64,000 nt of DNA, taken from positions 3,660 to 67,659 of the forward strand of contig JBIKXS010000015.1 of assembly GCA_044355655.1 (NCBI GenBank), in the 5' to 3' direction. The DNA is from UBA3064 sp023258775. GTDB taxonomy: Bacteria; Pseudomonadota; Gammaproteobacteria; Burkholderiales; Burkholderiaceae_E. The notes under the pieces are model-generated. The model saw only the letters and a program-made list of their open reading frames with translations. It made no database searches and had not been told where the DNA came from. This document shows, piece by piece, positions 8,741 through 17,138 of the stretch (positions within the stretch are counted from its first letter, which is position 1; each line of letters starts with the position of its first letter). Position numbers and translations under genes: made by a program.

Positions 8741-10657
8741 ATGCCTACTGATCCATTACTTGAATCAATCGATTCGCCTCAGGTTTTACGTCAACTTCGG
8801 CGATCGCAATTACCGGCGCTTGCCGAGGCTTTGCGTGCATTTGTTCTTGATTCTGTATCTAAAACCGGTGGTCATCTTGCAGCTAACCTGGGTACGGTTG
8901 AGTTAGCGATCGCGCTGCATTATGTATTTGATACACCACGAGATCGTCTGGTATGGGATGTTGGACATCAGGCCTACCCACACAAGATTCTGACGGGACG
9001 TCGTGAGGCGATGCAAACCCTTAAGCAAATGGGTGGTTTGTCTGGATTTCCAAAACGTTCTGAATCGGAATACGATACCTTTGGGACCGGACACTCATCG
9101 ACCTCGATTTCTGCGGCGCTCGGTATGGCCCTTGCTTCCCGAGCAAAGGGCGAACATCTTGGCTCAAATCGACGCCGCCATGTGGCTGTCATTGGTGATG
9201 GCGCAATGAGTGCCGGCATGGCTTTTGAGGCACTCAATAATGCTGGGGTTTACCAGGATCTTGATTTGCTCGTTATCCTAAACGATAACGATATGTCGAT
9301 TTCACCGGCAGTGGGTGCCTTGAATCGATATCTTGCGAGGCTGATGTCGGGACGCTTTTACGCCAGAGCCAAGGACATGGGTAAAGCGATGCTGTCGCGT
9401 ATGCCCGAGGTGCTTGATTTCGCGCGCAGGGTCGAAGAACACGCCAAGGGTATGGTGGTGCCGGGCACCATGTTTGAGGAGTTTGGTTTTAATTACGTCG
9501 GGCCAATCGACGGGCATGATCTTGAATCGCTCGTGCCTACTTTGCAGAATATGCGCCAGCTTAGAGGGCCACAGTTTTTGCATATTGTTACCCGCAAGGG
9601 TAAGGGCTACGAACTTGCAGAACAAGATCCTGTGCTTTATCACGGTCCAGGAAAGTTTGATCCATCCCAGGGTATCGTGCAAAGCGCGAAAAAGGCCAAA
9701 CCAAGTTACACCCAGATTTTTTCGAGTTGGATTTGTGACCAGGCAAGCCTAGATCAACGTCTGGTTGCCATTACACCGGCGATGCGTGAGGGTTCGGGTC
9801 TGGTTGACTTTGAAAAGCGCTTTCCAGAGCGCTACTTCGATGTCGGCATTGCCGAGCAGCACGCGGTTACCTTTGCGGCAGGGCTTGCCTGCGAGGGCAT
9901 GAAACCGGTGGTTGCGATTTACTCAACGTTCTTGCAGCGTGGCTATGATCAGTTGATCCATGATGTTGCACTCCAGAATTTGCCGGTACTTTTTGCGCTT
10001 GACCGAGCAGGGCTTGTTGGTGCTGACGGTGCAACCCATGCTGGTGCCTACGATATTGCTTACTTGCGTTGCATTCCCAATCTTGTGGTGATGACGCCCT
10101 CCGATGAGGATGAATGTCGGCAGATGCTGCACACAGGATTCATGCATAAGGGTCCGGCGGCAGTGAGGTATCCGCGTGGGAGCGGTCCAGGCATTGAGGC
10201 CAAGCCAATGATGCAAGCTATCGATATTGGGCGTGCTCGACTTGTGCGCCAGGGTGCTGCGATTGCGATACTGGCTTTTGGATCGATGTTGCACGCCTGT
10301 AAAGCAGTTGCCGAACGGCTCGATCTCAGCCTGATTGATATGCGTTTTGTCAAGCCATTGGATCGCGAGATGTTGGAGAATCTGGCAGGCAGTCACAAAG
10401 CTTTTGTGTCGGTCGAGGAGCATGTGCTTGCAGGCGGCGCAGGTAGTGCGGTGGCAGAGGCCATGCTTGGCGCATCGATCGATCGACCTTTACTGATGCT
10501 CGGCCTTCCTGATCGTTTCATTGATCACGGAGATCACCAGCAACTGCTTGCCCTGGAAGGCCTGGACAGTGAGGGGATCGAAGCGTCGATCCTCAAGCGT
10601 TTTTCGAACCTACTTACACCAAGGTCTCCGCGTCTTGTTGCCAAACCAATGCGTTAG
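8741..10657 (+). CDS. dxs: 1-deoxy-D-xylulose-5-phosphate synthase (Dxs)
   Basis: Thiamine-diphosphate enzyme joining pyruvate and glyceraldehyde 3-phosphate, the first step of the MEP isoprenoid route. In 638 residues it shows the WDVGHQAYPHKILTGR segment, the diphosphate site GDGAMSAGMAFEALNNAG followed by LNDNDMSIS, the second-domain GIAEQHAVTFAAGLA and DRAGLVGADGATHAGAYD. The length is normal. It lies downstream of xseB-ispA and directly upstream of folE2 (12 bp), probably one operon. There is no clear Shine-Dalgarno before ATG 8741; the leader consists of the 29-bp repeats. Confidence 0.97.
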   Translation: MPTDPLLESIDSPQVLRQLRRSQLPALAEALRAFVLDSVSKTGGHLAANLGTVELAIALHYVFDTPRDRLVWDVGHQAYPHKILTGRREAMQTLKQMGGLSGFPKRSESEYDTFGTGHSSTSISAALGMALASRAKGEHLGSNRRRHVAVIGDGAMSAGMAFEALNNAGVYQDLDLLVILNDNDMSISPAVGALNRYLARLMSGRFYARAKDMGKAMLSRMPEVLDFARRVEEHAKGMVVPGTMFEEFGFNYVGPIDGHDLESLVPTLQNMRQLRGPQFLHIVTRKGKGYELAEQDPVLYHGPGKFDPSQGIVQSAKKAKPSYTQIFSSWICDQASLDQRLVAITPAMREGSGLVDFEKRFPERYFDVGIAEQHAVTFAAGLACEGMKPVVAIYSTFLQRGYDQLIHDVALQNLPVLFALDRAGLVGADGATHAGAYDIAYLRCIPNLVVMTPSDEDECRQMLHTGFMHKGPAAVRYPRGSGPGIEAKPMMQAIDIGRARLVRQGAAIAILAFGSMLHACKAVAERLDLSLIDMRFVKPLDREMLENLAGSHKAFVSVEEHVLAGGAGSAVAEAMLGASIDRPLLMLGLPDRFIDHGDHQQLLALEGLDSEGIEASILKRFSNLLTPRSPRLVAKPMR

Positions 10658-10669
10658 ACTCATCAATCT

Positions 10670-11500
10670 ATGAACACTCGTGAGCGTGGCCAGAATCTGG
10701 CGATTCCCGATGTACAGGGCTACCGTGATCAGCGAAACCTCGCGATCCAACGGGTTGGGGTGCGCGGCTTACAATATCCCTTGCGTTGGCGCGCAGATCA
10801 AGGCATTCAGCACACGGTCATGCAGGCAGCCCTTGATGTGGCTTTGCCGGCTGATCAAAAAGGCACCCATATGTCGCGCTTCATTGCGCTGCTTCAGGCA
10901 CTCGGCGACGGCCCTGCGCTCGACCTTGAGGCGATGCTTAAGCTACACCATGACATGCTTGATCGTTTGCAGGCTCCCCAGGGTCAAATCGAGCTGAGAT
11001 TTCCGTTGTTTTTGAAAAAAACTGCCCCGGTGTCAGGCGTTGAAAGTCTGCTTGATTATCAGATCGCTTTAAAAACAAGTGGCAGTCTGAATCAGGCTTA
11101 TTGCGAACTTTCAGTGATGGCACCTGTTACAAGTCTTTGCCCATGCTCAAAAGAAGTATCGGCGTACGGTGCCCATAATCAACGCTCGCATTTGCAAATC
11201 GAGGTCAGACTCGACTCGACAAAACTCAAACTTTGCTCCGCAGAAGGATTAATCGAAATCGCAGAGTCGCAGGCATCAAGCGAAGTTTATGGTTTGCTCA
11301 AACGGGTTGATGAGAAGCATGTCACCGAACGCGCCTACGATAATCCAAAGTTTGTTGAGGATTTGGTCCGTGATGTTGCGGCATCGCTTCAGGCGACCCA
11401 AGCTCACATTGGCGTGATTGCTTATTGTGTACGCGCCGAAAACTTTGAGTCGATCCACAATCATTCGGCATGGGCTGAGTTGCGCTCACCAAATTGGTAG
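10670..11500 (+). CDS. folE2: GTP cyclohydrolase FolE2 (type IB)
   Basis: Converts GTP to dihydroneopterin triphosphate for folate, using the metal-flexible IB enzyme rather than classical FolE. The family signature TSLCPCSKEVSAYGAHNQRS is intact (active-region Cys157 and Cys159, His169), as is KGTHMSRF (His67). 276 residues, a normal length. It follows dxs by 12 bp. FolE2 in other bacteria is often linked to zinc limitation, but no Zur site was seen here, so it may be the housekeeping enzyme. Confidence 0.93.
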   Translation: MNTRERGQNLAIPDVQGYRDQRNLAIQRVGVRGLQYPLRWRADQGIQHTVMQAALDVALPADQKGTHMSRFIALLQALGDGPALDLEAMLKLHHDMLDRLQAPQGQIELRFPLFLKKTAPVSGVESLLDYQIALKTSGSLNQAYCELSVMAPVTSLCPCSKEVSAYGAHNQRSHLQIEVRLDSTKLKLCSAEGLIEIAESQASSEVYGLLKRVDEKHVTERAYDNPKFVEDLVRDVAASLQATQAHIGVIAYCVRAENFESIHNHSAWAELRSPNW

Positions 11501-11562
11501 CGCAAGCATCTCTCTTTAGCCTATTACTGCTCGCGCGGGGCTATCGTTTGTGTGTGCCGACA

Positions 11563-12048
11563 TCAGTCTCTGAAATTGTTATAGTCCAAAGGAAGATCCT
11601 GGATTTCCTTTTTCAACAGTGCGATCGCTGATTGCAAATCATCTCGTTTTGCCCCACTGACGCGCACACTCTCACCCTGAATACTCGCCTGAACCTTGAT
11701 CTTGCTGTCTTTGATCAGGCGCACCATTCGTTTGGCATCCTCGCTAGCAACGCCCTTGCGGATCGTGATGAGTTGTTTAACCTTATCGCCACCGATCTTC
11801 TGAACATCACCACTGTCCAAAAAACGAACGTCTAACTGGCGTTTAGCACATTTTGACCAGAGAACATCACGAACCTGAGAGAGCTTAAAGTCATCGTCGG
11901 CATACGCAGTTAGTTCGAGTTCTTTGATTTCGATACGTGCATCGGAGCCTTTGAAATCAAAACGAGTGCTTATCTCTTTATTGGATTGCTCAACTGCATT
12001 TTTCACTTCCACCATATTGGCTTCGCAAACGACATCAAAAGATGGCAT
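11563..12048 (-). CDS. yajQ: YajQ family nucleotide-binding protein
   Basis: A 161-residue protein of the YajQ (DUF520) family, two ferredoxin-like domains reported to bind nucleotides and, in some bacteria, cyclic di-GMP. The conserved start MPSFDVVCEANMVEVKNAVEQ, the STRFDFKGS motif and the C-terminal RVSGAKRDDLQSAIALLK are present. The frame extends upstream into the acetyltransferase gene, but ATG 12048 is the family start and lies four bases after that gene's stop. It is convergent with folE2. Confidence 0.93.
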   Translation of the reverse strand: MPSFDVVCEANMVEVKNAVEQSNKEISTRFDFKGSDARIEIKELELTAYADDDFKLSQVRDVLWSKCAKRQLDVRFLDSGDVQKIGGDKVKQLITIRKGVASEDAKRMVRLIKDSKIKVQASIQGESVRVSGAKRDDLQSAIALLKKEIQDLPLDYNNFRD

Positions 12049-12052
12049 TGAC

Positions 12053-12553
12053 TTACTCCTTGTTTGTACCGATATATTTTTCAAAAAACATAGCTTGCCC
12101 CATTTTTGGGTCGAGCTGGTAGGGCTTGAACCCAGCCTTGAGATATGCGCCAATAGCAGGCTTATTACCCTCAAGTACTTCGAGGGTTATTTTGCAGCAA
12201 GCCTCTCTTAATGCGGCCTGCTCAACATGTTCGAGTAGGGCACAACCGATGCCTTGATGCTGGGCCTTGGGGTGGACACATATGTCGTGAATGTTTAAGA
12301 GTAGTTTTGCCCTAAAACTCGAAACACCCAGAAAAGCGTTTACGAGGCCGAGCGCTTCATCGTTGCGATAAGCGAGCCAACCTCGGTAGTGCGCTTGTTT
12401 AGCGAGCAACTCAGGAAGGCTTTGTCTTACCCTTTCGTCAAGGCCGTAGCCGCGCCCGCTCGGACCGCTTGCGTAGAGATCTAGCAAATCAATGAGGTCA
12501 CGGACGTCTTGCGCCTTGCTGAGATCAACAGATCGAATTTGTATTTCGTTCAT
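12053..12553 (-). CDS. GNAT family N-acetyltransferase
   Basis: A 166-residue GCN5-related acetyltransferase. Motif A, VHPKAQHQGIGCALLEHVEQ, contains the acetyl-CoA-binding Q-x2-G-x-G-like turn (QHQGIG), and motif B follows as LEVLEGNKPAIGAYLKAGF. The substrate cannot be predicted. It lies four bases upstream of yajQ on the same strand and is probably co-transcribed with it. Confidence 0.85.
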   Translation of the reverse strand: MNEIQIRSVDLSKAQDVRDLIDLLDLYASGPSGRGYGLDERVRQSLPELLAKQAHYRGWLAYRNDEALGLVNAFLGVSSFRAKLLLNIHDICVHPKAQHQGIGCALLEHVEQAALREACCKITLEVLEGNKPAIGAYLKAGFKPYQLDPKMGQAMFFEKYIGTNKE

Positions 12554-12635
12554 TAGATGGTTCAGTAAATTAGATCAACCATCGTTTGTGTGCTTCGATA
12601 CATGCTAACTTTATTCGAAATTTTTATAGAACTTT

Positions 12636-13394
12636 TTAGGGTTCGAATCGGTACCCAACGCCCTTAACTGTTTGAATATGGCGCGGGGACTCAACCGAAT
12701 CACCGATCTTACGCCGCAATCGCAAAATATGATTGTTAACCGCCTGCTCATAGCCCACGTAATCCCTGCCCCAAGCTGCATCGAGCAGCTGAGACCGGCT
12801 AAAGACGCGCTGGGGTTGACGCATAAAGCATAGCAGCAAGCGAAACTCGATGGCCGTCAGTTCAAGCACTTCCCCATCACGTTCAACACGGTGGCGATCC
12901 GGGTCGAGCAGAAGGCGACCAGCGCGTAGCTGTCCAGGTGGGCTTTCATTATCGAGTTTGCTGCGCTCGCTTCCACTCAAAGAGGATTCTTTACTGCTTG
13001 ATGCCATTGGCAGGATGCCCGCCTGGCGCCTGCGTTGAACGGCGCGGATTCTTGCCAACAACTCGCGGGCGCTAAAGGGTTTGACCAAGAAATCGTCGGC
13101 ACCGAGTTCAAGGCAAAGCACGCGGTCAAGCTCGTCTTCACTCCCGGAAATCATAATGACTGTGGCCTGATTGCCTCGGGCGCGCATCCACTTGAGCAGT
13201 TCGACGCCATCAAGTTGAGGCAGGTTCATATCGAGCAGCACAACGCCGGGACTTTCATTGATGAGAAAGCTTTGAGCCTGAAGACCATCCTCAAATTCAA
13301 TGATGTCGAGATGACGGGCTCGCAGTTGTGCTGCCAGCAAACGCCTGAAATCCCTGAGGTCTTCGACAAGCATGATGCGACTGTCTTCTTGCAT
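12636..13394 (-). CDS. OmpR/PhoB-family response regulator (orphan)
   Basis: Two-component response regulator of 252 residues. The receiver domain has the acidic pocket Glu11-Asp12, phospho-acceptor Asp55 (LLDMNLPQ) and Lys105 (LVKPFS), all intact. The winged-helix DNA-binding domain is C-terminal (LTAIEFRLLLCFMRQP, then HIQTVKGVGYRFEP). The linker, residues about 125-158, is long and Ser-rich. No histidine kinase is adjacent, so its partner is elsewhere or it is regulated otherwise. It is divergent from the unusual ECF sigma gene across about 120 bp, which hints that one may control the other; that is inference. Confidence 0.9.
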   Translation of the reverse strand: MQEDSRIMLVEDLRDFRRLLAAQLRARHLDIIEFEDGLQAQSFLINESPGVVLLDMNLPQLDGVELLKWMRARGNQATVIMISGSEDELDRVLCLELGADDFLVKPFSARELLARIRAVQRRRQAGILPMASSSKESSLSGSERSKLDNESPPGQLRAGRLLLDPDRHRVERDGEVLELTAIEFRLLLCFMRQPQRVFSRSQLLDAAWGRDYVGYEQAVNNHILRLRRKIGDSVESPRHIQTVKGVGYRFEP

Positions 13395-13514
13395 GCCACA
13401 AATGTTGCGGGTTCTCTATCAATTTGGTCAAGCGCCTAAGCGCTCTCGCGTCTACTTGGCGCTCATCAAGCTTCTTTGGTGATGCCAAGGTGATGAAAAC
13501 GTGATCGAAAGACG

Positions 13515-14774
13515 ATGATCCTGAGAGCCAGATGTGAAGGTTTGGCGACTGTCGAATTTCATCATTTGCGCTTCATTCAACCAGGGAGCGCAGCCATGCA
13601 ATCACAAGCCAGGACAACCGCCGCCATGCAATCACAAGCCAGGATAACAGCCGCTATCAAGGGGCGCGTCATCAACCATCAAAATAATGAGCCTTCTTTA
13701 ACCCAAACCAGCAAGATCGAGCAGCGTAAATCGAAGCCAGCCTCCGAACAAGAGGGCTTATCAACTAAGCACTCAGACCTCGTTGTTTTGTCAACCAGCA
13801 AAGGGTTTCAAGCAAAACGCCTGGCAACGCCATCCTCAAGGCATGGTCTAAGAAGACCTCTTGGTGAGGCCTACGGTCTGCTTGACCTCGATCAACGCAA
13901 GAACCGACATGACGTTGATCGCGGGGTCGAGGCCCGAGTCGATCTTGCTGCCGGTGCTGATCGCGAAGCAATTTCTGAAGGTCACTCAGAACCCGCAATT
14001 AACGCTGAAAACAGCGCGTCCGGTGTTGATCCCGCCGACAACTGCGCGATCGACACTGGCGCTATCGCCTACGCATATACCGATGCTGATTCCGATACGG
14101 ATGCTGTCACCGATACAGACACAGGCACCGATACTGATACCAATGCTGATGCTGATGTAGATGTTGATACCGCTGCAGATGCCGATGCCGAGACTGACCC
14201 GTCGGCCGAGTCCACACGACCAAGCGTTGACATCAGCCATGAATTTTTCCCTGCCCGCTTGGAGGAACACCGCAAGGCACTCATGCGAATGGCGCGGCTT
14301 CGCGTGCGCAGTCACGAATGGGCCGAAGACGCTGTGCAGGAAGCACTTATTGCCGCCTACCAAAGTCGGGGAAGCTATAGAGGGCGCGGCTCGGTCCGAT
14401 CCTGGTTACGGGGCATTCTCGATCACAAGATTCACGACCGTTTCCGTGCCGAATGCCACTACGTTCAAGCAGACTGGATTGATGACGACTCATCTTCTGC
14501 TGAGGAGCAGCTTGATTGGGCAGCTCGATGCGGTGTGATGGGGGTACGCGCGAACGAGGATCCGATGGAAATCTGCTCCCGGCGGCAGCGTCTTAATCGG
14601 GTCGCCCAAAGTCTTAGCGACATGGCGCCTGGCATGCGAGAAGCCTTCGTGTTGCAAGTGGTTGAAGATCGTCCATCCCTTGAGGTGGCCAATCGTCTCG
14701 GTATTAGCGAGAACAACTGTTGGATCCGCGTTCATCGGGCGCGCAAGAAGCTATTGATGCAACGTGAGGACTGA
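13515..14774 (+). CDS. ECF-like sigma-70 factor with very long acidic N-terminal extension
   Basis: The C-terminal 170 residues form an ECF-type sigma factor. Region 2 is about residues 245-300 (ALMRMARLRVRS, EWAEDAVQEALIAAYQ, SVRSWLRGILDHKIHDRFR). Region 4 is about 355-415 (LSDMAPGMREAFVLQVVEDR, then LEVANRLGISENNCWIRVHR and ARKKLLMQ). ECF factors are normally about 170-200 residues; here about 240 more precede region 2: a duplicated AMQSQARTTA unit, a charged segment, and an Asp/Thr/Ala stretch near 189-229. No in-frame ATG occurs between about 13629 and 14280, so if the extension is not translated a GTG or TTG start must be used. No anti-sigma gene is adjacent. Confidence 0.75.
   Translation: MILRARCEGLATVEFHHLRFIQPGSAAMQSQARTTAAMQSQARITAAIKGRVINHQNNEPSLTQTSKIEQRKSKPASEQEGLSTKHSDLVVLSTSKGFQAKRLATPSSRHGLRRPLGEAYGLLDLDQRKNRHDVDRGVEARVDLAAGADREAISEGHSEPAINAENSASGVDPADNCAIDTGAIAYAYTDADSDTDAVTDTDTGTDTDTNADADVDVDTAADADAETDPSAESTRPSVDISHEFFPARLEEHRKALMRMARLRVRSHEWAEDAVQEALIAAYQSRGSYRGRGSVRSWLRGILDHKIHDRFRAECHYVQADWIDDDSSSAEEQLDWAARCGVMGVRANEDPMEICSRRQRLNRVAQSLSDMAPGMREAFVLQVVEDRPSLEVANRLGISENNCWIRVHRARKKLLMQRED
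13593..13652 (+). repeat. 30-bp tandem duplication in the sigma-factor gene
   Basis: Two adjacent 30-bp units, each starting GCCATGCAATCACAAGCCAG, differ at a few bases near their ends and encode AMQSQARTTA and AMQSQARITA. The unit is a multiple of three, so the frame is kept. It looks like a recent duplication within the N-terminal extension. Confidence 0.9.
14079..14199 (+). repeat. Degenerate hexanucleotide repeat coding Asp-Thr/Asp-Ala
   Basis: Imperfect GAT-ACC / GAT-GCT hexamers code an acidic stretch of the type TDTDTGTDTDTNADADVDVD. Third-base changes are common, so the repeat is old or under purifying selection at the protein level. It lies inside the N-terminal extension of the sigma factor. 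Confidence 0.85.
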
Positions 14775-14897
14775 AATCCAAGGCAAGATACATGTCAAAC
14801 ATCCCAAGGTCACGATCATTGCCAATACGGACTGAGGGGCGTCGATTGGCGATTCGCGCTCAAGCGTCTCGGACCTTTTCGCACAATGGAGTGAGTT

Positions 14898-15923
14898 ATG
14901 CGTTACCGCCGGCTTGGATCAAGCAATCTGAAAGTATCGGAGTTGTGTCTTGGGACGATGATGTTTGCCGATCAAACCGATGCGAAGGAGGCAGCTGCAA
15001 TTCTTGCGGCTGCCAGTGAGCAAGGCGTGAATTTCATCGATACAGCCGATGTTTACAGCAAAGGAGCTTGCGAGACCATGCTGGGTGGGCTATTAGCGGG
15101 GCAGAGGAATCGGTGGATTCTCGCCAGCAAAGTAGGCAATGCGATGTCTGATGACCCCAATCATCGGGGCTATGGCCGTGTCTGGATGATGCGCGCGCTT
15201 GAAGATTCTTTACGTCGACTGCAAACCGACCATTTGGACATCTGGTACTTGCATCGCGACTGGGACGATACGAATTGGGAAGAAACCCTTGGGACGATTG
15301 CCGATGTGATTCGCAGCGGAAAGATCCGCTATTGGGCGATCTCGAATATGCGTGGATGGCGAATTGCTCAGCTTGTTGCGCTTTGCGCTCGGATGTCGGT
15401 GCCAGCGCCGAGTCTTTGTCAGCCCTATTACAACTTGCTCAATCGGGTGCCCGAGGTTGAAATTCTGCCGGCCTGTCAGGCTTTTGGTTTAGGCGTGGTG
15501 CCCTATAGTCCGATTGCAAGAGGGGTGCTCAGCGGCAAGTATCAGCCTGGTGTGAAACCGAATGATGAGAGCCGCGCCGGTCGACTCGATCGTCGGATGA
15601 TGCAAACCGAATGGCGGGAGGAATCGCTTGCCGTTGCTCAGCGACTGGCCGTTCACTGCGCAGAGCGGTCGTGCACGCTTGTGGCGTTCGCTGTGCAGTG
15701 GCTGTTGGCAAATCGGATCGTGAGTTCGGTGATCGCAGGTCCTCGAACGCTAATACAATGGAACGATTACCTGCCGGCGATTGAGCTGTCGTGGACCGAT
15801 CGCGATGAGCAACTTGTAGACCTACTTGTTCCGCCTGGCCATCCCTCAACCCCGGGCTTCTCGGATCCGCAATACCCGTTTCATGGAAGGCAGCTTCAGG
15901 TCAGATCTGCTGACCCAAATTAA
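14898..15923 (+). CDS. Aldo/keto reductase
   Basis: NADPH-dependent oxidoreductase of the AKR superfamily, 341 residues, TIM barrel. The catalytic tetrad is visible: Asp in FIDTADVY, Tyr in the same motif, Lys in ILASKVG and His in WYLHRD. The start MRYRRLGSSNLKVSELCLGT is the standard beginning for the YajO/Tas-like branch. ATG 14898 has GGAGTG just upstream. It is 123 bp after the sigma factor on the same strand; co-regulation is possible but unproven. The physiological substrate is unknown. Confidence 0.92.
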   Translation: MRYRRLGSSNLKVSELCLGTMMFADQTDAKEAAAILAAASEQGVNFIDTADVYSKGACETMLGGLLAGQRNRWILASKVGNAMSDDPNHRGYGRVWMMRALEDSLRRLQTDHLDIWYLHRDWDDTNWEETLGTIADVIRSGKIRYWAISNMRGWRIAQLVALCARMSVPAPSLCQPYYNLLNRVPEVEILPACQAFGLGVVPYSPIARGVLSGKYQPGVKPNDESRAGRLDRRMMQTEWREESLAVAQRLAVHCAERSCTLVAFAVQWLLANRIVSSVIAGPRTLIQWNDYLPAIELSWTDRDEQLVDLLVPPGHPSTPGFSDPQYPFHGRQLQVRSADPN

Positions 15924-15969
15924 GCGATCTTCAACACACTTTGCAATGCTTAATCTGCGCAAAGCTGGT

Positions 15970-16140
15970 CTCGAACTGCAATACGTCGCTCGAACTGCAA
16001 TACGTGACTCGAACTGCAATACGTGACTCGAACTGCAATACGTGACTCGAGCTGCAATACGTGACTCGAGCTGCTATACGTCGCTCGAACTGCAATACGT
16101 GACTCGAGCTGCAATACGTCGCTCGAGCTGCAATACGTGA
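15970..16140 (+). repeat. 19-bp tandem array, nine units, between convergent genes
   Basis: Nine contiguous 19-bp units run from 15970 to 16140, consensus CTCGAACTGCAATACGTGA, with variants CTCGAGCTG and ACGTCG; a decayed tenth follows at 16141. The array lies between the 3' ends of the aldo/keto reductase gene and argF, which converge. Variant units are interspersed rather than clustered, suggesting repeated slippage or exchange. The array contains no unique spacers. The gene-free stretch 15924-16192 holds nothing else recognisable. Confidence 0.95.
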
Positions 16141-16192
16141 CGCGAGCTAGTACTACGTATCGCTAGCCGCGGCTGCCGTCGGGCGTATTGAA

Positions 16193-17116
16193 TCAAACCT
16201 CCACACGCCCGAGCAATAAGTACTCCATAAGCGCTTTTTGAATGTGGAGACGGTTTTCCGCTTCATCCCAAACGACCGATTGCGGGCCGTCGATCACCTC
16301 CGCGCTGACTTCTTCGCCACGGTGGGCTGGAAGACAATGCATGAACATCGCATCGTGTCGCGCAACCGCCATCATTTCTGGGTCGACGCGCCAATCGGCA
16401 AAAACTTGCTTTCGAACATCGTCTTCGGTTTCAAAACCCATCGATGTCCACACGTCGGTGCATACCAGATCTGCATCTTTGGCAGCTTGCATCGGATCGT
16501 CAAAGTGCTTGAAGGACGTCGCCTTCACGCCGGCAATTGATGCATCAAGGCTGTAGCCTGGGGGTGTTGAAATATGTAAGTTAAAGTCAAGCACTTCAGC
16601 GGCTTGCGCCCAACTGTTAGCCATGTTGTTACCGTCACCAATCCAGGCCACTGTTGCGCCTTTGATGCTACCGCGCTTTTCCACCCAAGTGAAAATATCT
16701 GCAAGCACCTGACAGGGGTGAAACTCATTGGTAAGGCCGTTGATGACAGGCACTCTTGAGCGCGAAGCGAAGCGCTCGATAATCGATTGCTCAAAGGTAC
16801 GAATCATCACCAGGTCACACATCCGCGAAATTACTTCCCCGGCGTCTTCGACAGGTTCCCCGCGACCAAGTTGAGAGTCTCGGGTGTTGAGGTAAATAGC
16901 AGCACCACCGAGTTGGTGCATGCCGGCTTCAAAGGAAAGTCGCGTTCTGGTGCTGGCTTTTTCAAAAATCATCACTAAAGTTCTGTCATTTAGAACGTGA
17001 TTTGGAACATAACGTTTAAACTTTTCTTTGATCAGCGTGGTGCGTAAAAAAAGATATTGCAACTCGTCAGCTGCAAGATCATTGAATTGCAAGAAATGCT
17101 TGACGGCTTGAGCCAT
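16193..17116 (-). CDS. argF: Ornithine carbamoyltransferase (ArgF)
   Basis: Makes citrulline from ornithine and carbamoyl phosphate in arginine biosynthesis. 307 residues, normal length. The carbamoyl-phosphate motif is EKASTRTRLSFEAG (near residue 55), the ornithine-side motif is MHCLPAHRGEEV, and the H-P-C-Q motif (FHPCQVLAD) is present. It lies 22 bp after argD on the same strand, probably as an argD-argF operon, and its 3' end faces the 19-bp repeat array. The carbamoyl phosphate would come from carAB at 56-60 kb. Confidence 0.97.
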   Translation of the reverse strand: MAQAVKHFLQFNDLAADELQYLFLRTTLIKEKFKRYVPNHVLNDRTLVMIFEKASTRTRLSFEAGMHQLGGAAIYLNTRDSQLGRGEPVEDAGEVISRMCDLVMIRTFEQSIIERFASRSRVPVINGLTNEFHPCQVLADIFTWVEKRGSIKGATVAWIGDGNNMANSWAQAAEVLDFNLHISTPPGYSLDASIAGVKATSFKHFDDPMQAAKDADLVCTDVWTSMGFETEDDVRKQVFADWRVDPEMMAVARHDAMFMHCLPAHRGEEVSAEVIDGPQSVVWDEAENRLHIQKALMEYLLLGRVEV

Positions 17117-17138
17117 GAGAGATTCTCCTGGTTTTCGC

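Noticed and set aside
13986..14363. Open antisense frame of 125 codons with Ile/Gly/Ser repeats
   Set aside because: It mirrors the Asp/Thr repeat of the sigma gene on the other strand; open antisense frames arise automatically from GAT-ACC repeats, and it has no recognisable domain or ribosome site.
14792..15019. 75-codon frame with a Cys-rich end before and into the aldo/keto reductase
   Set aside because: Most of it is an alternative frame of the reductase gene; no Shine-Dalgarno or known motif.
8598..16140. Tandem arrays as CRISPR
   Set aside because: Units are contiguous with no unique spacers and no cas genes are present.
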